The notes beneath the pieces were generated by a model, which saw only the letters and a list, made by a program, of their open reading frames with translations, did no database searches and had not been told where the DNA came from. A stretch of 64,000 bases of DNA, from assembly GCF_001661965.1 (NCBI RefSeq), contig NZ_LYWZ01000027.1:186001-250000 (forward strand), read 5' to 3'. This DNA comes from Croceicoccus mobilis. Its GTDB lineage: Bacteria > Pseudomonadota > Alphaproteobacteria > Sphingomonadales > Sphingomonadaceae. Shown in pieces: positions 1-8,585 of this stretch. Each line of letters opens with the position of its first letter. The first letter of the stretch is position 1. The translations under genes and the position numbers were made by a program.

Positions 1-27
1 GGGGACAGGCGCCGTTCGCCTGCCCCC
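1..27 (-). terminator. possible hairpin terminator of the small membrane protein gene
   Basis: The arm GGGGACAGGCG (1-11) pairs with CGCCTGCCCC (17-26) around a short loop, with one bulged A. It lies 29 bases past the stop of the minus-strand gene at 56-340, a usual place for a terminator. Any T-run on the minus strand would lie outside the window, so this is only a hairpin call. Confidence 0.35.
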
Positions 28-55
28 GTTCATGTCACTTTGCGCAGCGCGCGGG

Positions 56-340
56 TTATTCTGCGATCTTGTCCGCTGCCGCATCGGCGGCACTGCCAAC
101 GCTTTCAGCCGCATTGCCGACGCTGTCGGCTGCGCCCGCGATGGCGTTGTCCTTGGCGATTTCGGCTTCGCTGCCCTGCATCAGCACAAACGCGCCGATC
201 AGCACCGCAATTACCAGCACGACCAAGATGATCCAGCCCGCACCGCCGCTGCGACGCGGTTCGGATTCGCGGATGATCTCGGTATGGGTATGGGTATTGC
301 CGCTGGGCGTTTCCACCTCGGTAATGCGTTCTTCAGTCAT
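56..340 (-). CDS. small single-span membrane protein, function unknown
   Basis: This 94-residue protein has a charged, threonine/histidine-rich N-terminus (about 1-35), one hydrophobic segment (about 36-55, WIILVVLVIAVLIGAFVLM) and an alanine-rich acidic tail (about 56-94) with repeats of the form A-x-S-V-G. A longer open frame runs upstream to 490, but the ATG at 338-340 is preceded by GGGGAA at good spacing, and the extra N-terminal sequence would be encoded by an obvious 18-bp tandem repeat, so I place the start at 340. The layout suggests an inner-membrane protein with a periplasmic or cytoplasmic low-complexity helical tail. I do not recognise a named family. Confidence 0.75.
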   Translation of the reverse strand: MTEERITEVETPSGNTHTHTEIIRESEPRRSGGAGWIILVVLVIAVLIGAFVLMQGSEAEIAKDNAIAGAADSVGNAAESVGSAADAAADKIAE

Positions 341-430
341 GATATTCCCCTTATTCGTTACCAGGGAAACTCCTTGACTGGCATCGCGGTTCCGGCGGCG
401 GCAATAGCAAGGCCCTTGCGCCCGCGCCGG

Positions 431-473
431 GAATGGCCCCGAAAAAGCGAATGGCCCCGAAAAAGCGAATGGC
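431..473. repeat. 18-bp tandem repeat, about 2.4 copies
   Basis: The unit GAATGGCCCCGAAAAAGC occurs at 431-448 and again, identical, at 449-466, followed by a partial third copy GAATGGC. It lies in the intergenic region between two small minus-strand genes and contributes to a spurious upstream extension of the 56-340 reading frame. Confidence 0.9.
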
Positions 474-532
474 GGGGTTGCCCCCGCCATTCAGCCTTAC
501 TCAGATGATACCTGCCCGGTTACGAAAACCGT

Positions 533-697
533 TCAGCCATTCATCAATGCGTCGATGGTGCGGCGAAAGCCGCGGTTGTTGCCATTGGCCGGGCTCTTTA
601 CCGAAGCCAGCCAGTCGGCAATGTCACCATTACCATGGTTGTCATTAAGCGCATGTCCATGCGCTTCAGCATGCATCTGCTTCATTCTCGCCCTCAT
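533..697 (-). CDS. small hypothetical protein, His/Asn-rich
   Basis: This is a 54-residue open frame starting at the ATG 695-697 with a weak upstream GGGAC. The product begins MRARMKQMHAEAHGH, has a His/Asn/Gly-rich stretch (NDNHGNGD), and ends with a short segment containing DWLASVK and FRRTIDALMNG that looks like a helical end. The open frame continues upstream to 805, but those residues look unrelated and extend into the promoter region of the neighbouring plus-strand regulator. I recognise no family. It could be a real small protein or a chance frame. Confidence 0.4.
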   Translation of the reverse strand: MRARMKQMHAEAHGHALNDNHGNGDIADWLASVKSPANGNNRGFRRTIDALMNG

Positions 698-848
698 TTT
701 TTGTCCCGAGCGGATGGGTCGGAATTTTTCAGATCTGACAGCTATGTCAATAGTCCTGCGGTCGAACGAGAAAAACGAAATTTTGCCGATGAACTCTTGC
801 AACACGGGGTTCTAAAATTGCCAACAACTGTCTATTCGCGAACGAGTA

Positions 849-1484
849 ATGCCGGACTTTGATCCCAAACTGAATACCGATTCGGGAATCACACAGCTAA
901 GCAGCGCAGATTTGGGCGAATGGCGTGCTGCTGCCACGAATCTCGGCACAGCTTTGCCCGCCATCGGAGCATGCTGCGTCAGCCTGTCTGATGCCAATGC
1001 CAATGCCCGCATCGTGGCCGCACGCTCGGCGGGGCGGGCCGTGCTAGCCCTTGCCACGCGGGCACAGACGAGAGCGCGGCAAGCCGCTCTCAAGGCAGGG
1101 GCAAGCGAATTTCTGACAACCGGGCCGATCCTGCCTGCCGAATTGCTGGCGCGCGTGACCCTGCTGGCCACCGGCAGCGCCCTGCCTGACGGGCTGTCGC
1201 TTCGGGCCAGTCATCTGGAGATCGCGGACAAGGCCCATCCGCTGCAAGAGCGCGAGACTGCGATCATGGCGATGCTGATCGCGGCAAAGGGCGGTTTCGT
1301 CACGCATGAGTCGATGCTCACCCTTTGGGGAGAAAACGCCGATGACAGGCAATATCTGCGCGTCGCCATCGCCAAGCTGCGTAGACGGATAGAGCCGGAA
1401 CCCGATCTACCACGCTTTATTTTGAGCGAGCCTGGGATCGGCTATCGCATGGGCAATGGCATGGCCTGCACGCCGCCCGGCTGA
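849..1484 (+). CDS. OmpR-type winged-helix regulator with degenerate receiver domain
   Basis: This 211-residue protein has a receiver-like N-terminal half (about 30-115) and a C-terminal OmpR/PhoB-type winged helix (about 115-205). The latter shows the usual pattern: an ERE block, LLIAAKGGFVTHE, LxxxLWG, VAIAKLRRRIE and GIGYRM. The N-terminal half keeps receiver-like structure (VLALATRA, ALKAGASEFL, ELLARV), but the phospho-acceptor Asp is not apparent and the Lys of the canonical KP motif is replaced (TTGPI). It is therefore probably not controlled by phosphorelay. No histidine kinase is adjacent. It converges on the SLC13-like transporter gene with the two stop codons immediately abutting. 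Confidence 0.8.
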   Translation: MPDFDPKLNTDSGITQLSSADLGEWRAAATNLGTALPAIGACCVSLSDANANARIVAARSAGRAVLALATRAQTRARQAALKAGASEFLTTGPILPAELLARVTLLATGSALPDGLSLRASHLEIADKAHPLQERETAIMAMLIAAKGGFVTHESMLTLWGENADDRQYLRVAIAKLRRRIEPEPDLPRFILSEPGIGYRMGNGMACTPPG

Positions 1485-3281
1485 TCACATGTAGAACACG
1501 ACCAGCAGCAGCGACAGCGTGGTCGCCATCAAAAGCACCAGCGGCACGCCCGTCCTCAGATAATCTGAGAAGCGGTAGTTCCCCTCCTCCATGATCAGCA
1601 TGTTGGTCTGATAGGCAATGGGCGTGGCGTAGCAAAGGTTGCAGCCGAACAGCACGGCCAGCACCATCGGCTCTGCCGGAATGCCCAGCGTGTTGGCGAT
1701 ATTAAAGGCGATAGGCGTGCCCACGGTGGCCGCTGCCGCGTTCGACGCGAAATTGGTGAGGATCGTGACGAATATCATGATCGCGGCCAGCACGGCAGCC
1801 GGCGGCAGGAACTGCAGGCCCGAGGCCATCAGCGCGCCCAGCCATTCCGCCGCCCCGCTTTCGAGAATCAGGCGGCCGACCGCGATGCTGGCCGCGACCA
1901 GCACGATGACATTGGCCGAAAGCGCCCGGCCCACGCGGTCGAATTTCACGCAGCCGGTCATGAACATCAGGATCGCCCCCCCCAGCGCGGCAATCGCGAT
2001 AGGCCAAAGGCCAAGGCTGGCCGTCGCGACCGAACCGACCATGATGACAGCCGCCAGCAGCGATTTAGACCGGCGCGGGACCTCGCTAACCCCTTCGAGC
2101 AGCAGCAACCGGTCGGTCTCGGCGAATTCCTCGATCTCGGCCATAGGGCCCATGACCAGCAGCACGTCGCCTGCTTTCAACTGGACCTCGGTATATTCGT
2201 GACGGCCGCGATCCGGGCTCTTTTGCTGCTGGTGGATACCCAGCACGGCCACGCCGAACTGCCCCGCCACGCCCGATGACGGTATCGTCAGTCCGACCAG
2301 CCGCGATTCGGCGGTCAGCGCCATCTCGACCACGACAACGTCGGTCTGCTGCGAATTGGCGGCGGCGCTGATGCGCTCCACCACCCAGGCGGGGGCAACG
2401 CGCGCCTTGAACACGCGCATCGCCTCTTCCAGCGCCTTGTGCGACCCGCTGACCGGCAGGCGCGAATTGGCAGTGATCTGGCGATCGAGCGGCCCTTCGA
2501 AGCGGAAGCCGTCGGGCATTTTCTCTTCCAGCTCTCGCGGGGTCAGGCCGATGAGGTCGGAATCGTCGTCCACGCGCAAGGTCGCCGCAAAGCTGCGGCG
2601 CTGGCGCAGGTTTGCCGTGCCGTGATCTGGCAGCAGGCGCGGCATGACCAGCCACAGATAGGGCAGCGCCACCAGCGCCGCGATGGCGACGGTGGGGGTG
2701 AAATCGAAAACCCTTATATGCTCCATGCCCAGATCTTCGGCGATGGATACGACCAGCAGGTTGGTCGAGGTGCCGATCGTCGTCGCCATGCCGCCGATCA
2801 GCACCGCGGCATTCAGCGGGATCAGCGTCTTCGACGCCGCCATCGCCCCGCGTTCGGCCAGCGCCACGAAAATTGGCAGCAGCAACACTAGGACGGGCGT
2901 GTCATTGACCATCATCGACAGGCCCATCGCCATCACCAGCGAAACGAGCATGCCAAGCCGATTGTCGATCTTCCAGACCCGGTCGAGAAAGCGCGTTGCC
3001 GGCTCCAACGCGCCGGTTACGACAAGCCCGCGCCCCATGATCATCAAGGCGCATATGGTGATAAGCGCCGGATGGCCGAACCCAGCAAAGGCCAGCATCA
3101 ATCCGTCGGTCGGGCGAGCAGGGTCCAAAGGAAAGAAAAACAGCCCCAGCGCAATCAGCGCAATGGTCACGAGGCTCACGATCTCGGTCGCGATGCGCCC
3201 GCGCGCGAAGGCAATGAACATGCCGACCGTCAGCAACATGGCTGCAAAGGCGTGGAATGACGGGATACCGGGCATCGGCAT
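1485..3281 (-). CDS. SLC13/DASS-type transporter with RCK_C (TrkA-C) domains
   Basis: This 598-residue polytopic protein has hydrophobic N- and C-terminal halves separated by a soluble insert (about 200-400). The membrane parts carry family-like segments such as NDTPVLVLLLP with GMATTIGTSTNLLV in the first half and TNFASNAAAATVGTPIAF in the second. These match the paired Asn-containing hairpins of sodium-coupled anion transporters. The insert contains two regulatory TrkA-C-like units, one around the segment VVVEMALTAESRLVGLTI. The expected role is inner-membrane uptake of dicarboxylate, sulfate or similar anions. The sequence does not fix the substrate. The gene abuts the regulator gene at 849-1484 convergently. 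Confidence 0.85.
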   Translation of the reverse strand: MPMPGIPSFHAFAAMLLTVGMFIAFARGRIATEIVSLVTIALIALGLFFFPLDPARPTDGLMLAFAGFGHPALITICALMIMGRGLVVTGALEPATRFLDRVWKIDNRLGMLVSLVMAMGLSMMVNDTPVLVLLLPIFVALAERGAMAASKTLIPLNAAVLIGGMATTIGTSTNLLVVSIAEDLGMEHIRVFDFTPTVAIAALVALPYLWLVMPRLLPDHGTANLRQRRSFAATLRVDDDSDLIGLTPRELEEKMPDGFRFEGPLDRQITANSRLPVSGSHKALEEAMRVFKARVAPAWVVERISAAANSQQTDVVVVEMALTAESRLVGLTIPSSGVAGQFGVAVLGIHQQQKSPDRGRHEYTEVQLKAGDVLLVMGPMAEIEEFAETDRLLLLEGVSEVPRRSKSLLAAVIMVGSVATASLGLWPIAIAALGGAILMFMTGCVKFDRVGRALSANVIVLVAASIAVGRLILESGAAEWLGALMASGLQFLPPAAVLAAIMIFVTILTNFASNAAAATVGTPIAFNIANTLGIPAEPMVLAVLFGCNLCYATPIAYQTNMLIMEEGNYRFSDYLRTGVPLVLLMATTLSLLLVVFYM

Positions 3282-3381
3282 AGCGCTTAACAGCGCTTTG
3301 AGCGGCTTGCCAGAAACATCGGCTTTCGCGCTCCTTCAATCATCTTTTTTGCCGCATGCGCAAAGATGCGGATTACATGGC

Positions 3382-3465
3382 TGGTGCCCCTGGCCCGACT
3401 CGAACGGGCACGCCTTTCGACAAACGATTTTGAGTCGTTCGCGTCTACCATTCCGCCACAGGGGC
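3382..3465 (-). tRNA. tRNA-Leu (anticodon CAA)
   Basis: On the minus strand the acceptor stem GCCCCTG pairs perfectly with CAGGGGC, followed by discriminator A and an encoded CCA. The anticodon stem AACGA/TCGTT closes the seven-base loop CTCAAAA, giving anticodon CAA. A long variable arm (type II tRNA) and the T-arm GTTCGAGTC are present. All of these fit leucine. Confidence 0.95.
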
Positions 3466-3542
3466 ACGCCTTTCGCCATCACGGCGCAAGATGCGCGAGC
3501 GGCGCTTTAGACGGGGTTGCCCCCGCCATCAAGCGTCGTTTC

Positions 3543-4364
3543 TCACTTCTCTTTAAGAGCGCCGACCAGCAGCTTGTGAAGCCGCGAATGCAGCACGTCA
3601 TTGCCAGCCAGCACGGTCTGGTCGCAAATCGGCAGCGAACGGCCGCGCCAGTCGGACACGAAGCCACCGGCTTCGCGCACCAGCAGGCAGCCCGCTGCGC
3701 TGTCCCATGGCTTGAGCCCGCTTTCCCAGAACCCGTCATAGCGGCCCGCAGCCACCCATGCGAGATCGAGCGAAGCGGCGCCAAAGCGGCGGATACCCGC
3801 CACGCGGGGGCCAAGTTCGGAGGCGATCTTCTGCCACTCGTTCCAGTTGCCATGGCCTGCAAAGGGCATGCCGGTGGCAAGCAGCGCTTCCGACATCTCA
3901 CGCCGGGCCGAAACGCGCAGGCGCGCATCGTGCAGCCATGCGCCGCGGCTCTTTTCCGCCCAGAAGCTTTCGTCGGTGATCGGCTGATAGACCAGCGCCG
4001 CGGTCACCTCACCCCAGCCGCCGCCGCCCAGCTTCGGTTCCTGCACCGCGATGGAAATCGCGAAATGCGGCATGCCGTGGAGGAAGTTGGTCGTGCCGTC
4101 CAAGGGATCAATGATGAAGCGCGGCTTGGTCTCGTCGCCCTTGATCTCGCCCGCTTCCTCCAAAAGGAAGCCCCAGTCGGGGCGCGCGGCGCGCAGCTCG
4201 TCCCACAGGATGCGCTCTGCCGCCTCGTCGGCCTTGGACACGAAATCGGCGGGCCCCTTGCGGGAAACCTGCAGGTGCTCGACCTCGCCGAAATCGCGGC
4301 GCAGGCGCGAACCTGCCTTGCGCGCGGCGCGTTCGAGCACGCGGATGATACCGGAAACTGCCAT
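3543..4364 (-). CDS. suhB: inositol monophosphatase family protein (SuhB-like)
   Basis: This 273-residue protein of the Mg2+-dependent, Li+-sensitive phosphatase family carries all three metal-site motifs: EEAG at about 69-72, IDPLDGTTNF at about 85-94, and WDSAAG near 210. In bacteria such proteins dephosphorylate inositol-1-phosphate or related sugar phosphates, and SuhB also has an RNA-polymerase-associated role in Escherichia coli. The length is typical. It lies 24 bases downstream of efp on the same strand, so the two are probably co-transcribed. The substrate cannot be told from the sequence. Confidence 0.92.
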   Translation of the reverse strand: MAVSGIIRVLERAARKAGSRLRRDFGEVEHLQVSRKGPADFVSKADEAAERILWDELRAARPDWGFLLEEAGEIKGDETKPRFIIDPLDGTTNFLHGMPHFAISIAVQEPKLGGGGWGEVTAALVYQPITDESFWAEKSRGAWLHDARLRVSARREMSEALLATGMPFAGHGNWNEWQKIASELGPRVAGIRRFGAASLDLAWVAAGRYDGFWESGLKPWDSAAGCLLVREAGGFVSDWRGRSLPICDQTVLAGNDVLHSRLHKLLVGALKEK

Positions 4365-4388
4365 TGTCTACTTACCTAGCTGCGGGGC

Positions 4389-4952
4389 TCAGCCCGCTTT
4401 GCTCACATATGTACGTTCGTAAACGTCCACGACGATCCGGGTTCCGCTTTCGATATGCGGCGGCACCATCACGCGCACGCCGTTTTCTAGCACGGCGGGC
4501 TTGTAGCTCGACGAAGCGGTCTGGCCCTTCACCACGGCATCGGCCTCGACGATGGTCGCCTCGACCTGTTCGGGCAGTTCGACCGAGATCGGCTTTTCTT
4601 CCCACAGTTCAAGCTTCACCTGCATGCCATCTTCGAGGAAGGCGGCGGCATCGCCCAGAAGATCGCTGGGAAGCTGAATCTGTTCGTAGGTATTGGTGTC
4701 CATGAACACCAGCATGTCGTCCTCGGCATAGAGGTACTGGTAATCCTGCGTGTCGAGGCGGACCTTTTCAACCGTGTCGGCGCTGCGGAAGCGGACATTG
4801 GTCTTGCGGCCGTCCTGCAGGTTCTTCATCTCGACCTGCATGTAGGCGCCGCCCTTGCCGGGCTGGGTGTGCTGAATCTTGGCGACCTTCCAGATGCCGC
4901 CTTCATACTCAAGGATATTGCCGGGACGAATGTCCACACCGCTGATCTTCAT
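4389..4952 (-). CDS. efp: translation elongation factor P
   Basis: This 187-residue protein has the three beta-barrel domains of EF-P: a KOW-like N-terminal domain (about 1-65), a central OB domain (about 66-127) and a C-terminal OB domain (about 128-187) with the signature region [14 protein letters not shown]. It relieves ribosomes stalled on polyproline. The loop that reaches the peptidyl-transferase centre reads QPGKGGA with lysine at position 33, so it is of the lysine type (modified by EpmA/EpmB in E. coli). Neither modification gene is in this window. It is divergent from apt and upstream of the suhB-like gene. Confidence 0.97.
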   Translation of the reverse strand: MKISGVDIRPGNILEYEGGIWKVAKIQHTQPGKGGAYMQVEMKNLQDGRKTNVRFRSADTVEKVRLDTQDYQYLYAEDDMLVFMDTNTYEQIQLPSDLLGDAAAFLEDGMQVKLELWEEKPISVELPEQVEATIVEADAVVKGQTASSSYKPAVLENGVRVMVPPHIESGTRIVVDVYERTYVSKAG

Positions 4953-5081
4953 TGGGGATCACCTGCATTTGTGGTCGCCGTGCCGGACAGATTCCCGCAC
5001 GCGCCGATACCGTTGATGAGAAAGATTGAGCGCGCCCTTAGCCGCTGGCAGCGGGCGGCACAAGTCGCTAGGCTGGCACGC

Positions 5082-5633
5082 ATGACCAAGCTGGCTGAAC
5101 CGAACGCCGATCTGGCGGAGATGATCCGCACGATCCCCGACCACCCGAAACCGGGCATCATGTTCCGCGACATCTCGACCCTGATGCTCGACGGCGGGAG
5201 CTTTGCCGCGACCATCGACCGATTGGCCGAGGCGCTGGAGGGCGATGCCCCCGACCTGATCGCGGGGACCGAGGCGCGCGGCTTCGTTTTCGCATCCGCC
5301 CTCGCCTATCGCCTTGGCTGCGGCGTGCTGATGCTGAGGAAGGCGGGCAAGCTGCCGGGACCATCGGTGCGAATCGAATATGCGCTGGAATACGGCACCG
5401 ACATGCTGGAAATGCACGACGACGCCTGCGGCCCGGGCGCCAATATCGTGCTGGTCGACGATCTGATCGCCACTGGCGGCACCGCCCTTGCCGCCGTGGA
5501 ACTGCTGCGCGGCCGCGGCGCGCATGTCTCGCAGGCCCTCTTCGTGATCGACCTTCCCGAACTGGGCGGTGCTCAGAAACTGCGCGACGCCGGTGTGGAG
5601 CCGCATGCGCTGGTGGAATTTTCCGATGACTAG
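5082..5633 (+). CDS. apt: adenine phosphoribosyltransferase
   Basis: This cytoplasmic salvage enzyme converts adenine and PRPP to AMP. The 183-residue protein shows the family pattern: IPDHPKPGIMFRDIS near the N-terminus, EARGF in the middle, and the PRPP-binding loop VLVDDLIATGGTA at about 127-139. The chosen ATG (5082-5084) gives the usual family length. An in-frame ATG at 5017 would add 22 residues without similarity. Neither has a strong Shine-Dalgarno sequence. The gene is divergent from efp. Confidence 0.93.
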   Translation: MTKLAEPNADLAEMIRTIPDHPKPGIMFRDISTLMLDGGSFAATIDRLAEALEGDAPDLIAGTEARGFVFASALAYRLGCGVLMLRKAGKLPGPSVRIEYALEYGTDMLEMHDDACGPGANIVLVDDLIATGGTALAAVELLRGRGAHVSQALFVIDLPELGGAQKLRDAGVEPHALVEFSDD

Positions 5634-5710
5634 GCGGAGGGTTGGACATTTTGACCCATCCCACAATCATCAGTTTCATTAATTGAATATGTGATGTAGA
5701 CGCATCGACC

Positions 5711-7189
5711 ATGTTTGACGGACTCGACGCGATCTTCCTCGCCCGTGCACAGTTCGCCTTCACGGTGAGCTTCCACTTCATCTTCCCGGCCTTCTCGATC
5801 GGGCTGGCGAGCTATCTCGCCGTGCTCGAAGGCCTGTGGCTGAAGACGGGGAAGGAGCGTTATCTCGATCTCTTCCACTACTGGATAAAGATCTTTGCCG
5901 TCGCCTTTGGCATGGGCGTCGTGTCGGGCATCGTCATGAGCTACCAGTTCGGCACCAACTGGTCGGTCTTCTCCGACAAGGCCGGACCCGTCATCGGCCC
6001 GCTCATGGCCTATGAGGTACTGACCGCCTTTTTCCTAGAAGCGGGTTTCCTTGGCGTCATGCTGTTCGGGATGGAGAAGGTGGGCCGCAAGCTACACTAC
6101 TTCGCCACCTTGATGGTGGCGCTGGGCACTTTTATCTCCGCCTTCTGGATCCTGTCGGTGAATAGCTGGATGCAAACGCCGCAGGGGCACATCATCGGCG
6201 CCAATGGCCAGTTCCTGCCGGGCGAAAGCTGGTGGCCGATCATCTTCAACCCCAGCTTCCCCTATCGCCTCATTCACACCGGCATCGCCGCCTATCTCAC
6301 CACCGCGCTGGCCGTGGGCGGCGTGGGGGCATGGCACCTCCTCAAAGGCACGGGCGGCAAACATGCGCGTACCATGTTCAACATGGCGATGGGCATGGTG
6401 CTGGTCGTCGCCCCGATCCAGATCTTCGCAGGCGACGAACACGGTCTCAACACGCTGGAGCACCAGCCCGCCAAGGTTGCCGCGATGGAGGGGCATTTCG
6501 ATGCACACCCCGATGGCGCGCCCCTTATCCTGTTCGGCGTGCCCGACAGTGAGGAGGAGACCGTGCATTACGCGGTGGAGATCCCGAAACTGTCCTCGCT
6601 GATCCTGAAGCATGACCTCGACGCGCCGCTGGGCGGGCTGAAGGATTATGCGAAGGAAGACCGCCCGCCGGTCGGCCCCGTTTTCTGGGCGTTTCGCATC
6701 ATGGTCGGGCTGGGTTTCGGCATGCTGGCGCTTGGCCTGTGGACCGCTCTCGCGCGGGTTCGCGGCAAGCTGTATGACTGGAAATGGATGCACCGGCTGG
6801 CCGTGGTGATGGGGCCATCGGGCTTTGTCGCGGTGATCGCAGGCTGGTTCACAACCGAAGTGGGGCGCCAGCCCTACACCGTCTACGGCCTGCTGCGCAC
6901 CGCGGATTCGGCCAGCCCGCTCGACGCGCCGGCGCTGGGCGCATCTCTTCTGGCCTTTGTGGTGGTCTATTTCACGGCCTTCGCTTTCGGAACTTTCTAT
7001 ATTCTGAAACTGATGGCCTCCCCGCCGCAGTCCCATGAAGAGCCGCTGGAGCGCGAGGAAACCGGACCGATGCGCGTCGCAGGCATAACCCCCGGTCCGG
7101 CCCGGCAGGGAAGTGGCCCCTTCCCCGCTGCAGACGAGATCATCCGCGGCAATCGCTCCGGCTCCACCAATGAAGGGGAGGACAAGTGA
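5711..7189 (+). CDS. cydA: cytochrome bd-type quinol oxidase subunit I, cyanide-insensitive (CIO) type
   Basis: Subunit I of a bd-type terminal oxidase binds the haems and oxidises quinol at the inner membrane. The 492-residue product has N-terminal helix signatures (ARAQFAFTVSFHF with the conserved His), the SWWPIIFNPSFPYRLIH region, GDEHG, the Q-loop start QPAK-AAMEGHF, and GRQPYTVYG. The periplasmic Q-loop is short, as in CioA-type enzymes, unlike the long-loop E. coli CydA. It is followed by cydB with a TGATG overlap. A palindrome TTCATTAATTGAA lies 24 bases upstream of the start (5675-5687) in an AT-richer patch and could be a regulator site. The start has no obvious Shine-Dalgarno sequence. 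Confidence 0.95.
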   Translation: MFDGLDAIFLARAQFAFTVSFHFIFPAFSIGLASYLAVLEGLWLKTGKERYLDLFHYWIKIFAVAFGMGVVSGIVMSYQFGTNWSVFSDKAGPVIGPLMAYEVLTAFFLEAGFLGVMLFGMEKVGRKLHYFATLMVALGTFISAFWILSVNSWMQTPQGHIIGANGQFLPGESWWPIIFNPSFPYRLIHTGIAAYLTTALAVGGVGAWHLLKGTGGKHARTMFNMAMGMVLVVAPIQIFAGDEHGLNTLEHQPAKVAAMEGHFDAHPDGAPLILFGVPDSEEETVHYAVEIPKLSSLILKHDLDAPLGGLKDYAKEDRPPVGPVFWAFRIMVGLGFGMLALGLWTALARVRGKLYDWKWMHRLAVVMGPSGFVAVIAGWFTTEVGRQPYTVYGLLRTADSASPLDAPALGASLLAFVVVYFTAFAFGTFYILKLMASPPQSHEEPLEREETGPMRVAGITPGPARQGSGPFPAADEIIRGNRSGSTNEGEDK

Positions 7190-8196
7190 TGGGCATTTCG
7201 ATCGATCTCACTATCGTGTGGGCGTTCATCATCGCCTTTGCCGTCTTCGCCTATGTGGTGATGGACGGGTTCGACCTTGGCATCGGCATCCTGTTCCCGA
7301 CGATCGAAGTGGGCACCGAACGCAACCGCGCCATGAACGCCATCGCGCCGGTCTGGGACGGGAACGAGACCTGGCTGGTGATGGGCGGCGGCGGCCTGCT
7401 GGCAGCCTTTCCGCTTGCCTATGCGATCCTGCTGCCCGCGACCTATCCGCTGATCATCGCCATGCTGCTGGGGCTGGTGTTTCGCGGCGTGGCGTTTGAA
7501 TTCCGCTGGCGCGAAGACCGCCACCGCGCGTTCTGGGATTTCGCCTTCGCCGGCGGCTCCCTCGTTGCCGCGCTGTCGCAGGGCATGATCCTTGGCGCGA
7601 TCCTGCAGGGGGTGACCGTGGTCGATCGCGCCTATGCGGGCAGCTGGTTCGACTGGCTTACGCCTTATACGCTGCTGACCGGGCTTGGCACGGTGGCAGG
7701 CTATGCACTGCTGGGTTCGTGCTGGCTGATCTGGAAGACCGAAGGCAAATGCCAGGAACACGCCTATCGCATGGCATGGAAAGCAGCCTTCGCGACCTTT
7801 GCGCTGATGGCCGCCGTCAGCCTTTATAATGTCGTCCTTAGGCCCGAATATGCCGATCGCTGGCTGCATCCGAAACAGATCGCGTTCGCCGCCCCCATCC
7901 CGATCATCACCGCCTTCCTTGGCATTTGGCTGCTGCGCACACTGAAGCAGAAACGCGAAGTGCTGCCGTTCTGGATCGGCATCGGCTTGTTCGCGATGGG
8001 CATGGTGGGCGTTGGCGTTACCATTTTCCCCAATGTGATCCCGCCCTCGCTCTCGATCTGGGATGCCGCCGCGCCCGAACGCAGCCAGATATTCATGCTG
8101 GTCGGGGCAGGCATCACCCTGCCGCTGATCCTTGGCTATACGTTCTGGGCCTATTGGGTGTTTCGCGGCAAGGCGATCGACCAGGCCTATCACTGA
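7189..8196 (+). CDS. cydB: cytochrome bd-type quinol oxidase subunit II
   Basis: Subunit II (335 residues, multi-span) pairs with CydA in the bd oxidase. It contains the conserved VMDGFDLGIGIL segment in the first helix pair, WDGNETWLV, and FRGVAFEFRWR. The ATG overlaps the cydA stop (TGATG) and has GGGGAGGA at ideal spacing. An in-frame GTG lies three bases earlier. It ends in another TGATG overlap with the small downstream gene, so all three are translationally coupled. Confidence 0.95.
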   Translation: MGISIDLTIVWAFIIAFAVFAYVVMDGFDLGIGILFPTIEVGTERNRAMNAIAPVWDGNETWLVMGGGGLLAAFPLAYAILLPATYPLIIAMLLGLVFRGVAFEFRWREDRHRAFWDFAFAGGSLVAALSQGMILGAILQGVTVVDRAYAGSWFDWLTPYTLLTGLGTVAGYALLGSCWLIWKTEGKCQEHAYRMAWKAAFATFALMAAVSLYNVVLRPEYADRWLHPKQIAFAAPIPIITAFLGIWLLRTLKQKREVLPFWIGIGLFAMGMVGVGVTIFPNVIPPSLSIWDAAAPERSQIFMLVGAGITLPLILGYTFWAYWVFRGKAIDQAYH

Positions 8197-8372
8197 TGGC
8201 CGGTCCGCGATCCCGATCCCAATCCCGATCCCGATCCAGGCTCCGTCCCGGGCAGGCGGCAGACGAAACGCCATTGTGGCGCAGGCTTTTATGGATGGTG
8301 GGCATCTGGGGTCTGAGCGTCGCCGCGCTGGGCGTGGTGGCGTGGCTCCTGCGGCTGTGGATCGCACCCTGA
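8196..8372 (+). CDS. DUF2474/CydX-like small subunit of the bd oxidase
   Basis: This 58-residue protein starts at the ATG overlapping the cydB stop. It consists of an Arg/Ser-rich N-terminus (RSRSQSRSRSR) and a single transmembrane helix (about 31-52) containing W-x-x-G-x-W-G-x-S-V-A, which resembles the DUF2474 proteins found beside cioAB genes. Such one-helix subunits stabilise bd oxidases. The RS-rich stretch is encoded by a hexanucleotide tandem repeat and is unlike the rest of the locus, so its length may vary between strains. Confidence 0.8.
   Translation: MAGPRSRSQSRSRSRLRPGQAADETPLWRRLLWMVGIWGLSVAALGVVAWLLRLWIAP
8209..8238 (+). repeat. hexanucleotide tandem repeat (GATCCC)n inside the small oxidase subunit gene
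   Basis: Five consecutive six-base units lie at 8209-8238: GATCCC, GATCCC, AATCCC, GATCCC, GATCCA. They encode the alternating Arg/Ser segment. A six-base unit preserves the frame when it expands or contracts. Confidence 0.9.
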
Positions 8373-8585
8373 CCACGCCCCGATCCTGCCGCAACGCGGC
8401 ATCAGGCGTTAAGGTGGTTGACCTTTCCCCCGCGAATGGCTGAAACCTGTTGCTGTGCAGCGCAGCAACCCGTGCCGCGTTCGCAGGAACCCTTGGTGCC
8501 GTCGGCCATTTGGAAGAGTATCCCTCCATCCTCTTCCGGTGGCCGGAAATATCCCGGCACCCATGTCGCAGACAAAGGAACCCAA

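Noticed and set aside
5651-5710. FNR-type box ahead of cydA
   Set aside because: The sequence does not match TTGAT-N4-ATCAA. Only a weak palindrome, TTCATTAATTGAA, is present, and this is noted in the cydA entry.
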